From the NCBI GenBank assembly GCA_007258455.2, contig VDFB02358134.1:214567565-214631564 (forward strand): a DNA stretch of 64,000 bases, written 5' to 3'. Source of the DNA: Sequoia sempervirens. Its lineage: Eukaryota; Streptophyta; Pinopsida; Cupressales; Cupressaceae. This document shows positions 10,641-22,271 of this stretch, piece by piece; position 1 is the stretch's first letter; each line of letters opens with the position of its first letter. A program made the translations under genes and the position numbers. The notes under the pieces are model-generated. The model was not told the origin of the DNA. It ran no database searches and saw nothing but the letters and a program-made list of their open reading frames with translations.

Positions 10641-11459
10641 AAAATGACTATGGCAAGGACTTTAAAATGACAATGATAAGGCCAATTTGTCAAAAATTTC
10701 ACTGGTTTCTCACAAGAAAACACTCTCAAGCAAACACAATCCTACGATTAGTGTTAAGGGTATGGCCAAAGAGGTCTTAATCTAGGATGCACAAGGTGTC
10801 TAGGGAGTCCTCGATATACTCTCGATATGTGAGGCACAACCGTGAACACCAGCCCCTCACGAGCGTGAGTCGGGAACCCCAGTGAGATACTGAAGGGCTT
10901 GGACCAACTCTTCACGTCTATCTAGGTATCACCCTAGCTTCGACGCTCTGCCAATTATGACGTGATTAGATTAGGGTACAACTTTCAATCTCCCCCCTTT
11001 ATATACCCTGCCGGTACATGTGGTTGGAATCGTCCCTTGGGGTGATGAAATCCCCAAGCAGGTCCCACTAGGAAGAAAGCACTAACTATTTCCAACTACT
11101 CCCTAGGCTCACACGAAGTGCAAGGGGAAAGCGAAAACAAGCTAATGCTCCCTTTGGGTAACATAAAAGATAGACACAACAAACAATGAATATTACTCCC
11201 CCTAATTAAACTATGTTCTTAGATTAAGGCAAATAGCAAGGATGTTTTAAAAAGTTTGAGTGAATGGATAGCCCTGCAAGCAAATGTTAGATGTTTTATC
11301 CCACTTTCTTCATCAACTTCACAAAAATATGCTGCAAAAAGTTAGCAAAAAACACCAATATCCTTGCAAGAATAGTGTTAGGGGGTTAATACTTGAAAAT
11401 AGCAAAAAACCAAAGCCACAATGACAGTTTTACTTTTCAAAATGTGTTGCTTCGCGGTG
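10641..11459. other. Tat-A leader spacer between hairpin arrays
   Basis: No gene seen. Contains unique sequence around 10700-11160 with several short CCCCTCACGAGCGTGAG-type inverted motifs, then AT-rich DNA. It may be leader sequence or an older insertion; no boundaries are visible. Confidence 0.35.
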
Positions 11460-12110
11460 ACAAGGGGGTACAGTCGCTCTTTTGTAGTAAATCAGGGGTG
11501 CAGTCTCCTCACTGTGGAAAATCAGGGGCATAATCACCTCATTGCAGAAAATCAAGGGCGTAATCACCTCACTGCAGAAAATCAGGGGCATAATTCGCCT
11601 CACTGCAGAAAATCAAGGGCGTAATCGCCCCACTGTGGAAAATTAGGGGCGTAGTCACCCCACTGCAAAAAATTAGGGGCGTAGTCGCCCCACTGCAGAA
11701 AATTAGGGGCGTAGTCGCCCCACTGCAGAAAAGTGTTAGCACAAAAATTTCAGCCAAAGGGGGGCGTAGTCGCCCTTCTATAGAAAAGTGTTAGCACAAA
11801 AATAATTTTCAGCCCAGGGGGCGTAGTCGCCTCACTGCAGAAAAAGTGTTAGCCAAAAATAATTTTCAGCCTAGGAGGGGTGTAGTCGCCTCACTGCAGA
11901 AAAAGTGTTAGCCAAAAATAATTTTTAGCCTAGGGGGCGTAGTTGCCTCACTACAGTAAATCAGGGGTGTAGTCGCCTCACTACAGAAAATTAGGGGCGT
12001 AGTCGCCCAACTGTAGAAAATTAGGGGCGTATTCGCCCCACTGCGGAAAATCAGGGGCGTAGTCGCCCCACTCTGGAAAAATCAGGGGCGTAGTCGCCCC
12101 ATTGCTATCT
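11460..12110. repeat. Hairpin repeat arrays c, d and e
   Basis: 11460-11735 holds about eight 30-bp units. 11736-11930 holds three longer units of about 59 bp, in which AAAGTGTTAGC...AAAATAATTTTCAGCC is added to the GGGGGCGTAGTCGCC core. 11931-12110 returns to about five 30-bp units with GGGGCGTAGTCGCCCC. The core stem is preserved better than the spacers. Confidence 0.9.
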
Positions 12111-12178
12111 ATTCCTACAAAAAACTTAACAACAACAAACATGAAATATAGAAACCCGCTTGTGGGTCCCACCGGGCA

Positions 12179-13428
12179 TGCTAGAAATGTGATATGCAAA
12201 ATGTCTAACCGTTTCTAAGTAATTAAAATGCAATGGAAAACATAATGAAACACCTCATGATTAGCCTAAGGAATTTGTAAGTGCAAAGAGGAAAGTGTTA
12301 AATGATGCAAATGGTTATACCTTCCTTCTTGCAGCTGAAACTCCTTGGTTGGCCCTTGATTTGGATTGATTTGTATGCTCCTTGATGGCTCTTGATGTGG
12401 AAAAATGGAGGATTTGACTGTGCTTGGATGCAAATGAAAGTGGATGAAATTGATGACTAAATGAGTGCACAAAATGGCAGCATTTAGTTGCAAAATGGCT
12501 AAGTTTTCTCCTTTTTTCCTTAGAGGAGGGGGTATTTATAGAGAAACTTGAATTCTCTAGAGAATTCAATGGTTGAGATTTATCCAACAAAGTCAAGATG
12601 AAGGGCTAAGGTGAGTTGAGGACTCACAAGCCCTCACATTTTGACATGTGGAATGTGAAGTGGATAAAGGTAGGATGATGTGTAGGTGATGTGGAAGAGA
12701 GGTACATGATGTGGAGGAATGACAAGTACCTTCCAAGTACTTTGATGTGACTTTTCAATGATCACATGGGGAGAGGGAAAGCTTTGGGAGAATAAAAGTG
12801 AATTAAAAATTCACAATGATTGGAAGAATTTAGTGGATAAGACAAGGTTCCCAAAAGGTGGGAATTTGTCACATGTGAATTGATGTGACAAGTCAAAGGT
12901 TCTAGAAGATGTGTGGGAAGAGGGGATTGTAGGAAGAATAAAAGTGAATTAAAAATTCACATGGGGAAGAGAGTAGCCTAGGGTGAATAAAAAGGAATTA
13001 AAAATTCCTTGGGGGATGGGGAGAGTTGACCAAGGTACTAATTAGGTTTAACTAATTAGTAATTAGAGGATAATTAGGGGTTAATGTGGATTAGAAGCCA
13101 ACTTGCAAAAGTTGGAGGATGTGACACATCCTAATCAAGGATTAGGCATGTGCACATCCTTAATGAAGAGATTAGGAGATGGATTAGGATTAGATGAAAA
13201 TGACATGTGAGGAATTAAATAAATGTAATATTTATTTAATTCATTTGATGAAAAGGGGATTAAGAAGGGTAAGGTATTTAACTATTAATTAAATACCTTA
13301 GGGATTTGGCAGAATTAAGGATATTAATTAAATAATAGTAATAGTACTTAATTAACTTGGATAAAAGGATGTTTAGATGAAAAGTAATAAATTTGGATAA
13401 ATTAAGTGTCCAAATTTGGATGTCTACA
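12179..13428 (-). repeat. 5' LTR of Tat-A
   Basis: On minus it begins TGTAGACATCC at 13428. The inner end is inferred at 12179, where minus reads CTAGCA followed by TGCCCGGTGGGACCC, a GGTGGGACC-type sequence of the kind found after Tat LTRs. That gives 1250 bp. The TATA box (minus TATAAATA) is at 12533-12540, about 360 bp from the inner end, close to the 340 bp in the related LTR at 62575-63703. The outer boundary is firm; the inner one is inference. Confidence 0.75.
12533..12540 (-). promoter_or_regulatory. TATA box in Tat-A 5' LTR
   Basis: Minus strand reads CTCTATAAATACCCCC, conserved in both LTRs (69-76 and here). Transcription would start about 30 bp further left. Confidence 0.6.
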
Positions 13429-14416
13429 ACAATAAATACAAATTCATCATCACTTGCATTCCCTTTATCATATTCATCATCTGTTACACTTTCATCAGCA
13501 GCATAGTAACACTTCTTTTGAAATTTAGGCTTGTTATATCTTGGCTTAGAAATTCTTTTAGGACACCTTGATATAAAATGACCTATCTTATTGCAAGAGA
13601 AACATTTAATAGGAAAATTCCCTTTATACTTACCTTGTCCTCTGGCTTCTCTTTTCACAATCAGTGCTTCCAACTGTTCTAGCTCTCTTTCTTCTTCCAT
13701 TTGTTTCATTTCATCTTATACTTGAATGTATTTTTTGATGAAATTTCACCCTGATCATATCTATGTTTATCTCTTCGAGAAGTAGTGGCCTTAAATGCAG
13801 ATTTAACCTTAGGAAGGGCATCACCAAATTCACTCAACTAAAAAGTAGTAAGCTTATCAATCAACATATCTTTGGTAACATTTTTTATAGTTCAAAGCTC
13901 TTCAATAGCACTAGATTTGACTTTGTAGGAAGTAGGAAAGGATCAAATCACTTTAGCAACAATCTTTGATTCGTCCAACTGTCCACTAGCACATTTGATA
14001 GCATACACAAGTTCATTCACTCTTTGCATGAAAGTAGTAATGTTCTCATCATCATCCATTCTCAACATTTCATATTTCCCTTTCAGACTTTGTAGCTTAG
14101 CAATCTTCACATTAGCATCTCCTTCATACAAGGTTTCCAACTTTTTCTAGATCTCATAAGCAGTCTTCAGATCCATCACATTTTTCATCTTAGTATCAGT
14201 CAAAGCACTCAACAATGCCTCCTTAGCCCTAATATTATACTCAACATCCCTAATCTCAGTAGTAGTAGTAGGACCATTCTATGGAATGACATACCTATTA
14301 CTTGTAATGTTCTAGTAAGCTTCACCAATGCATCTCAGATGGCACTACATTCGAGCCTTCCAAAAAGAATAATTTATTCCATCAAATCTAGGACTATCCT
14401 TCTTATAAGATGCCAT
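13429..14416 (-). pseudogene. Cop-1 gag (Ty1/copia), interrupted
   Basis: A minus-strand frame starts at an ATG at 14416, just downstream of a primer-binding site. It carries a copia-type gag: the core includes LYEGDANVKIAKLQSLKGKYE (14125 down), followed by a CCHC zinc knuckle, CFSCNKIGHFISRC, near 13605-13560. Several stop codons (for example after KVI near 13943) break the frame. At 13428/13429 the protein is cut inside an acidic stretch (DDEFVFIV) by Tat-A, so protease, integrase and RT should lie left of the window. Gag coats the element's RNA in virus-like particles. It is clearly inactive. Confidence 0.85.
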
Positions 14417-14452
14417 CTTAGATCACCTTAAGTTGTTAAAATTCTTCTGCGG

Positions 14453-14469
14453 AACCTGCTCTGATACCA
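14453..14469 (-). promoter_or_regulatory. Cop-1 primer-binding site
   Basis: Minus strand reads TGGTATCAGAGCAGGTT, complementary to the 3' end of initiator tRNA-Met, the usual primer of plant copia elements. Two bases (AT) separate it from the LTR end GCCAACA. Confidence 0.9.
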
Positions 14470-14471
14470 AT

Positions 14472-16390
14472 TGTTGGCAACTCAAGGGAAGACAACTGAG
14501 AGTGGGGGTGAATTAGTTGTGACAGAATTTCAAACTTATTCAACTTGTTAACCTTATTCTTAGATCTGATCAATAACCATGAAAGCATAAATGAACAACA
14601 CATCAAAAACACACATAACACCAAGATTTTTATGTGGAAACCCTGTTAGGGGAAAAACCACTGTGGAGGTTTCTCCACAAGATTATACCCTATTAAAATT
14701 ATAAAGAAATGATGCAGGAGCATCCAGTGGTGTAAGGGCAATCTTGCATCACCCAAAAATAGTTAAATTTCAAGTTTCTCAATTTTTAGATGTTTTTACA
14801 TTTTTGGATACCCTTTTCGTCATAATGAAGTTCCCAATTTATGGTTTTTATTTTATGTTCCTGGGTTGAAAGATATTGCAGTTTTAGTTTCCCATATTTG
14901 CACCTGAAAATCTTCTGAGTTAGATTTGAGGCACTTGGAGTTCCTGGAATGGCCCCGAAACTTGCAAAAATTGGCGTAGCGGATTTCGAGCGCATTATTG
15001 ACTTTGAGACCTTTCCAATGGTTCAAACGGTTCACGAATCGGAGTCCCGGATCAAAGGTTATGGCCCCGGGAAGTTGGCTCACTTTCTAGAAGATACAAT
15101 TGCAAATGCTCTTTTGAAATTTGAACTTCATGTTGTAAATTTTATGCGCCAAACTGCCTAAACTCAAATTTGAATGTTGTTTTGGCTCCAAACTAATGAG
15201 GAGCTCTATTTATGGGCGGGTTTCTAATTTTTGGGTAACCTTTTGGGGATAAGCTCGCATATTGTGAAAGGGTTATTTTGTAGCTTCCTGTAACTTACAT
15301 ATGTTGTAGAACTTGGGGATTTGAGATCCTCTGCATGTAAGAAGCTCCATTTTCTGAATAATAAAATTATTCTCTTGTTTGTGGGTTATTTTCTAAGTCT
15401 TGACCTGTGCCCTCATCAAGAAATATGAATGGGGAATGCACATGCATTCAGGCACACTACCTAGAGCTCACTGCTCAAATACAAAAGGAAGACACACTGT
15501 CCTATAGAAATATTCTGATTACATCCATCAAATTTGAATTGAGAAAAATAACATCTGCTAATTCCTTATTATAGTTTCGGTTAATCTCATGAAAAATTCT
15601 TCACTCTTCTTCACACTTTTATCTACCTTTGAATGATTTAGAACATTATTCACATACACCATGCCATCAAATGGTAAAACAATCACTTATATATATCTGC
15701 AACAAGAAATTACATTGCTACAAGTCAGCTTCAATAAAATAATAAAGAGAATATAAATAATTGGCTCAAAACAATAAAGATTATTCATGCAAATCCACCA
15801 AGATTGACCATAACATAGTGAATACCAAAAATAACATCCTCAAATACGAACCACTTCAATTAATTACTCCTTGAAGATCCATAATGCACTACAAACACCT
15901 TGTCAGCCAAGAACAAGAAAAACATGAACACACAAGAGAAAATATTGGATCTTAAGCACAACGATCAATGTAGACATGCAACACAGATAGAGAATGATCT
16001 AGAAACATGCATAAACATAATGAATCACTGAAGAAGCATCCAAAACAACACGAACTTATAGAAATTGCATAATCTTCATTCAAGAACACAAACTGAAGTA
16101 ACATAAAAATTGTCGAAATAAAAATCTTCATAACTTGATCAAATCTTCATGTGGATATTTGAAACTTGACATGGATAAACTAGATATAATCAACAAGAAA
16201 CCCTTTAGTCCACAACCTCTCAACAACAATGTACTGAATTCACTGGCAGATTGAACTTCACTTCACCATTGACAACTTGTAACTCTTTTTTTTACAATTT
16301 TCTCAATATCCTCGACATATACAACTTCTAATGCATTAATGCTAATAGTGTTGACATCAATGACAACCAGATATCAGCAACACAACCACA
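14472..16390 (-). repeat. 5' LTR of Cop-1, split by a solo LTR
   Basis: Runs from 14472 to 14709 and resumes at 15424. The inner part (CCACAGTGGTTTTTCCCC on minus) and the part after the insertion (TTTGAGCAGTGAGCTCTAGG) both have counterparts in order in the Cop-3 LTRs (37600-37720 and 42400-42510), so the two halves were contiguous. The outer end is one of several CAACA sites at 16382-16399; minus then starts TGTTGCTGATATC or slightly earlier. Net length about 1.2 kb. Confidence 0.8.
14710..15418. mobile_element. Solo LTR, 709 bp, target duplication AGAAA
   Basis: Begins TGATGCAGGAGCATCC and ends CCCTCATCA, with TGATG/CATCA as perfect inverted termini. AGAAA precedes (14705-14709) and follows it (15419-15423). 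Joining the flanks restores the copia LTR. No second LTR or internal region is present, so it is the product of LTR-LTR recombination. TATTTATGG near 15207 and AATAAA near 15357 suggest plus orientation. Confidence 0.93.
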
Positions 16391-16399
16391 ACATACAAC

Positions 16400-17865
16400 A
16401 CAATAGACTTTCCTTGCAAATGGGAGCATGTAGAAGATCCCCCGAACTGGATTACCATTTGTTGATACTCTTGCAACGTGACACATAGATGATCAAAGGG
16501 TATTTCATCAGGGAAAAATTTTCCTGCTAGGCTTGCTATAGGTTGTCTATGAACACATTTTGTACATCAAAGTCAGGCAACGGGTATGAGATCTATGAAA
16601 AGAGCACTTGGTATCACCCTATGAAGTCAAATATCTTCTTGTTATCTCCTTGCTTACGTCAGATGAGATTCGAGAAGGTCATCTTCAGACCAATGTTAGC
16701 CTAGAACTAATGAGAAACTGATTCATAAGCTGATCAAACGAAAATATAGAATTATCAGGCAAGGAAGAATAGTGCTCAAGTGTTGTATCCTTGAGAGATT
16801 GAGGAAATATTTTTGCCATCAAAGCATCATGATGAAAGAAATTTATACACATGGCGATGAAGGTCAACACATGTGTATGTGGATCCCCTTTACCGCCATA
16901 CTTTTCAAACTTAATAATCTCCATTCCCGAAGGGAAAGGAGTACTCAAAATTTCCACCGAAGGCTATGCCAGATGAAAGGTTGAAAAATAGGTTGGGCAG
17001 AGACTTGGGAGAGGCTCGCTAACTAGTTTTGCATCCGACCCATATTTTGAAGAAGAGCATTTAGAATAGGGTCAGAGGATGAAAAAGTCCTAGTGGAACC
17101 TCCAAAACCACCACCACCAAATCCACCTCTGGAGCCATTGTCGTGACCATCGCAAAAGCCACCACCACCAGTGGGACCTCCACTAGATCCACCCCCACTA
17201 CCGAAGCCACCACCATGGCCTCCACTAGAGCCACCTCTACCGGCACCGCCTCCCCTACTAAAGCAGCCACCACTTATTACATCAGAGTCACCACCACCAA
17301 GGCTAGTAGGAGGGGTGAAATTGGAACCAAGGGGTATTCTACTTTCCTTGATAGTGTTAGGATTTTGAGAAGCAAATGAAACACTAATTGAATGGCCTAT
17401 TTTGGCTATGCATACATATGTGGTAGGCATCGAGATGTCTATCTACCTTTCATAGGCATTGACCACCTCTCCTCATGTAGTACCTGATCTAGTTGTATAT
17501 AAGGGGATATAAGTTTCAGTTAGATTAGTAAGGCCATGTATGAACTCTATACTTGTTCAATCCTTCACTAACATATACCTCACCTCTCTAGCAAGCTTAG
17601 CAGCGCCTTCCATGTTAGGTGCTTTCTTTGGATGATTCACAAGTTTTGACAATTTTTTATCCAATGCTAAAAGGTTTTTTGCAGGGATATGGACAACATC
17701 ATCCTCATCAATGGACGAGGCCATAGGGGATGCTAGAGGGGTAGGAGCATGAGTGGTCTCATCTATGAAACCCATCTCATCAGTAAATCCTATAGGAAAA
17801 CTAGTGGTAAAGTCAGTAGCTAGACCAGTGGAAAAATTAGAGGTGAAACTAGAAGTGACCTTCAT
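16400..17865 (-). pseudogene. Gypsy-type gag with glycine-rich spacer
   Basis: The minus-strand frame opens at an ATG at 17865. The first 103 residues include a hydrophilic segment (HIPAKNLLALDKKLSKLVNH). After stops comes a strongly Gly/Ser-rich stretch (17430-17023, many GGGG and SGG runs). After a frameshift comes a retrotransposon gag core, residues like EKYGGKGDPHTHV and FPQSLKDTTLEHY (16957-16685), matching the usual order of conserved positions in Ty3/gypsy capsids. Further gag codons continue leftward to about 16500 with many stops. No zinc knuckle, protease or RT follows before the Cop-1 LTR at about 16390, so this is a gag-only fragment. Confidence 0.7.
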
Positions 17866-19235
17866 CTTTTCCTTTGGTAGGTGTCACACACTTCTCCTAA
17901 CAATGTACCTAGAATTTGTGGACTGGGTTGTGATGCTCATAAACCTTCAAAACACTTAGGTTTACAATAGCCACTAGGCATGGAAGAAAAAGTCTCAACA
18001 TAAGCAAATGGATAAACATTGTTCACATCGAGTTTACCAAAATGTAAGGTAGGAGGACCAACCACACCAAGGCTCTAGGTCACGAAGAGCCGAGAGTGGA
18101 GGGTTTCCCTATCTTACCTCAAGCTAAGTGGGTACTTAAGGCAAGGATAGAGAATGAAGATCACTCTAAAGTGATTTTTCACTCTACAAATCCAAAAACT
18201 TGAATGGGGATAGATGAGCTAGTTTCTAGAATTTGAACTACACTTCAGATAGCTCTCTACCTAAGGATGGCGGCACAGATCAAGGACAACAACATGAAAC
18301 ACTAGCATCTCGATGGTGCAATGGTATCCATATGACTAGAAAGTGAAAATTACAGTGTACAATACCAAAAAAACTACTAATGACCTAGCTAACTAAGTTT
18401 AATGAAATGAAAAAAAGGATAAATTACAAGAAATAACTATACAAATGGTAAAGAAGGTAGATGAAAATAAGGTTGATGAAGACCAAATCACTGAAGCTCC
18501 AGTTTTCTAGTGAGCTCCACACACACATTCAACTACACACAACTACGAGAGGGAAAAATATTGGGTTGTATAGGGGTTTTCCTTAGTGAAAACCTTGCTT
18601 TGGTGTTTCCATCTCCATAGACAACCAAGAAAGCCATGAAGTAGAAAATATGATAAGGATGAAACACTATAAAAGATACAATGCTACTCTATCAAACCAC
18701 AAAAATAAAGGAAAGTGAAGCAATACCACCTCCACCCAAAGGCAGTCAAGGCCAGTGAAGGGAGAATGCAAGGAAACGAGCTTGGAAAAGTCAACACAAC
18801 CACAATAATGATGAAGGGAGGTCTCACAAGACTCCAAACTCATGGCTTCTATAGTAGCACCACATGGATAAAATGAATTCAATGGAGTAACAAGCTACTA
18901 TAATGCTCAATAGAATTGTATGAAAATTCTCAAGAGAATGTGATAGATTGCTAAAGAGATCAAGAACTGCTAAGAAGATCAAGTGAAGTTGAAAGATAGG
19001 CATTTGAAGTGGAATAAGGAGGGAAAGAGCCATTTTCGGGCCAGCTGGTTGACATAGAGGCATTACACTTCATTCCCAATGGATAGTGTAACATCCTGAT
19101 AGACACCAGAGGTAGGAATCTACCAGGGATGACAACGTGCCATGCAGACGTCCACACATTGCACTCATGTCCCTAAAAAATATTCCCCCACTGACACATA
19201 TGACAAACTCCAAGTGGATGGAAGGCAGGTGAGTG
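17866..19235 (-). other. Probable leader/LTR of the gag fragment
   Basis: No coding signal. On minus the far end reads TGTCAGTGGGGGAATATTTT near 19190, a plausible gypsy LTR start, and 18480-18640 could hold the inner LTR end. No second copy lies in the window, so boundaries cannot be set. Confidence 0.35.
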
Positions 19236-19239
19236 ATGT

Positions 19240-20590
19240 GGAATTTCACATTCGGGTTTGATTTTCTAAGGTGGAGAGATGCAAAAGGGGAATTTACAAA
19301 AGGGGTGCAAATTCTCTCCTATATAATATTAGGCCTAGATGTAGTTAGATATAGTAGACTTACAATCATTGATCTATATAGAGTTGATTTACATCAGGTG
19401 ATTCATCTAATTTTCTTAATTTACAACTAGTAATCATGGGAGTATTGACCGGTCTACTATCATCCATGCCAAACTTCTTAAGAAATTATTTTACATACTT
19501 GGTTTGTGATATGAATATACCTTTATCAGTTTGTGCAATTTGCAAACCAAGAAAAAGTCTGAGTTCTCATAGCATGGACATTTCAAAATCATCTTTCATG
19601 GGTGTAGCAAATATTCTACACATAACATCACTGCTACCACCAAATATGATATCATCCACATATACTACAACAATGATCATATGCTCACCTTTAGATTTAA
19701 GATATAAATTTCTATCAACACAACCCTTCTTAAACCCTTGTTGTTGTAGATATTGATCCAACTATGAATACCATGTCCTTCGGGCTTGCTTTAGACTAGA
19801 TAATGATTTTCTCACTCTACAAACATAACCATCATCATTTGATAGCTAACAAACTTCTGGTTGCTCAATATATAATTCCTCTTCTAGGTTTCCATTCAAG
19901 AATGTAGATTTAATATGCATCTAGTATACTTTAAATCCCTTGCAGACTGAGAGTGCAAGAAACATTCTTATTGCTTCTAATCTTGCAACAGGGTCAAATG
20001 TTTATTCAAAATCAATCCCTTCTACTTGTGCATATCCTTTACATACTAACCTTTCTTTGTTCCTAACCACAACTCCATATTCATTCAACTTATTTTTGAA
20101 TACCCATTTGGTATAAATTACATTCTTGTTTGATGGTCTAGGAACCAATTCCCATGTTTTGATCTTCTCAATCTGATTGAGTTCCTCTTCCATTTCTTTT
20201 ATCCAACTCTTATGCTTACTAGCTTCAATAAAGCTCTTTGGTTCAATCTAAGACAGGAGAGAAAAATTAACTTGCTCCTTGTCCTTTACAAGTCTCCTCT
20301 TAGTCTGAACACCTTCATTTTTGTCACCAATTATTTTTTCTACAAGATGATCCTTTTGCACATATTTTGCAGGAGCTCATTCAACCACCTCTTCATTATC
20401 TTCTTCTTTTTATTCTTCTTCAACTATTGCACTACATCATCATCTTCTGATTCAAACTCAAGGTTATTTCTATTAGAATTAGCTTGATTTGTATTTTCAT
20501 CAACCTTGACAATTATGATTTATACTACTTTATGTAGTCTCTTGTTGTAACACTTGTAATAGTTTCTTTGATTGGAATATCCTAAGATAT
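19240..20590 (-). pseudogene. Cop-2 reverse transcriptase (copia), decayed
   Basis: Minus strand, 20260 down to about 19240. In order: the start of the copia RT domain (ELNQIEKIKTWELVPRPSN near 20185), KWVFKNKLNEYG, then TFDPVARLEA and FLNGNLEEELYIEQPE across stops, then SLKQARRTWYS, then the catalytic core IIVVVYVDDIIFGG (about 19670), and the later KFGMDDSRPVNTPM (19460). At least five stop codons interrupt it, including TGA or TAG for Trp and TAA or TAG for Gln. The YVDD box itself is intact. It is colinear with the Cop-2 gag and protease on the other side of Gyp-B. Connection and RNase H domains are lost or unrecognisable beyond 19240. Confidence 0.85.
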
Positions 20591-22221
20591 TGGTGCAGGA
20601 GCACCCAAAGCCTTCAAGGAGTTGTTCAAGTGCCAGGAGTTTGCAAGGGTCAGGAGGACCTATCCATTATATCAAAACATCAACTATGACCTTTTGAAGC
20701 CTATAATGGCATTTGGAGAGGATAAATGCAATGAGAGAGTCAACTGTCCTAAGGGTCCTGATAAGGATCCTAGGACCAAATTGCAATATAAAGGGAACAA
20801 TCATGTTCTAGGAGATTAGGTAGGTTTATAATGCTTTAATGGTGTTAAATAAGGTTGAACAATAATAATGTAATGGTTTTTAATGTTTCTAGTTAGTGGG
20901 AAATAATAAAATGTAAGTTTGGAAATTCAAATTTTTGAATTCCAACATTGGGCGGGAAAGTAGTTTTTTGAGTTTTAATCACTTTTATGCAACTTAATCA
21001 ATCCCAAACGGTTGGATCAGTTGGGGAAAGGATATACAAAGCCAAAATAATCATTTTTATGGAGGTTGGACGTTGGGAGCAAGCATTGTACGACTGTTTT
21101 ATGGAAATAGTGAAAAAACACAGTTTTTGGCACTTTTATGGTGTTTTTTTGTTAAATACTTGATCTCTATTGAATCTATGTCCAGTAGGATGCTTTAGGA
21201 GTTTTTTTTTACATATTTTAACACCATTGAAGGCTCTGAAAGCAGTGATAATTAATTTCTTTGCATTTTATATTGACTGTCCTAAAAAAGAACACATATT
21301 TTACACTAGTTTGAGGGTTTTTCATGGATAAATGATCCATTTCATGGGAGTTTATGACTGTATCTTGTGAAATGGATCATATTTAACATGTACCATACTA
21401 TACTAACAATATAATGTGCAGGAGAGATGAATACTATGGTGTACACCAAGATTTGACTGTGAAAAGTGCTTGAAGATGGAGGCTAGGGTATAGCAGCAGA
21501 AGATCTGCCTTAATGAGGGGAATGTTTTTGAGTTTGGATCAACTAAATATGTTTTCCTAATGGTTTAGAGTCAATGAGAAAGTTCTGGAAGTGATTGGAA
21601 GGTTAGTTTTCAAGAAGCCCTAGTTTTTGAGGCAAGTTAAGGAGGGTTTGTGTTTGAGCATGTTAGAGGTGTCATAGAGGTCTAAAAACTTGGATTCCTT
21701 GGTTTTGAGTCATTTTAGGAGACTTCTGAGAGTTTCATGGTTAGGGGTTGAGTTTAAAGGGGGGTTGCTTTGAAAAAGTGGGCTAATTAGGCCTAATTTT
21801 TGAGGAGACAACAGATTTTGGAAGGGTTTGTCTGAAGCAAGTGATATCAAGGTTTGGATATGTTTTTTTTCATCACAAACCACACTTGAAACAGTCATTA
21901 GATTTGGGTTTCCTTTGGAAAGTTTGAGTGCAAAGTCAAAAATCCTTCGCTAGAGGCCTAGTTGGGCTAGTAGCCTAGTTAAGGTGAAAATTTGGTTTTG
22001 TGTCTAAATCAAAGGGTTGGGCTTTGAAATCATTCAAAACAAGTTTTTTTGGGTCTCTTAAGAGTGTTCCTAGGGTTTGGGTCCATAAGGAAGGAAAATA
22101 AGTCATGAATGCAAAGTTGAGGCCTTATCTCCATGTTGGTGCCTAGTTGAAAGGTTGAGAGTGAATCATTGTTAGTCTTGTAACTTGGTGTTTCTTTCAA
22201 AGTCCCTAACCCTCTACATTA
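20591..22221 (+). repeat. 5' LTR of Gyp-B
   Basis: About 1631 bp, from TGGTGCAGG to CTCTACATTA, directly before the primer-binding site at 22225. The inner end is set by analogy with the array LTRs (TGCATCA then GTTGGTATC). No intact second copy is in the window. Confidence 0.7.
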
Positions 22222-22224
22222 GAG

Positions 22225-22235
22225 TGGTATCAGAG
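22225..22235 (+). promoter_or_regulatory. Gyp-B primer-binding site
   Basis: TGGTATCAGAG, complementary to the 3' end of initiator tRNA-Met. Confidence 0.8.
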
Positions 22236-22271
22236 TAGTGAGTAGGTCCTTTAGGGATTGGAGAATCAGCA

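Larger units (their letters stand above)
1..13428 (-). mobile_element. Tat-A: giant non-autonomous Ty3/gypsy element, 3' end cut by window start
   Basis: The first 913 bases recur at 12465-13428 in the same orientation. On the minus strand both copies begin TGTAGACATCC, and only the left copy is preceded by a polypurine tract, so the element reads right to left. The interior of about 11 kb holds one long reading frame (6665 to about 4029) and extensive tandem repeats. I see no RT, RNase H or integrase. The right end falls inside the gag frame of a copia element at 13428/13429, so the rest of that copia should lie left of base 1. The 5 bases after the element are ACAAT; the matching target duplication would lie outside the window. 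The G-patch and post-integrase homology with Tat-B places it in or near the Tat lineage. Confidence 0.85.

Noticed and set aside
9898..12110. Regular 30-bp repeats resembling a CRISPR array
   Set aside because: Units are contiguous without unique spacers, degenerate, and lie inside a plant retrotransposon.
12157..12178. Exact tRNA identity for the Tat-A primer-binding site
   Set aside because: The sequence after the inferred LTR end (TGCCCGGTGGGACCC) suggests a Tat-type site, but I cannot match it confidently to one tRNA.
14941..15161. 70-codon plus-strand frame in the solo LTR
   Set aside because: It lies wholly within an LTR with defined ends and target duplication; no domain seen.
17143..17379. 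Thr-rich and Pro-rich plus-strand frames
   Set aside because: Shadows of the glycine-rich gag spacer.
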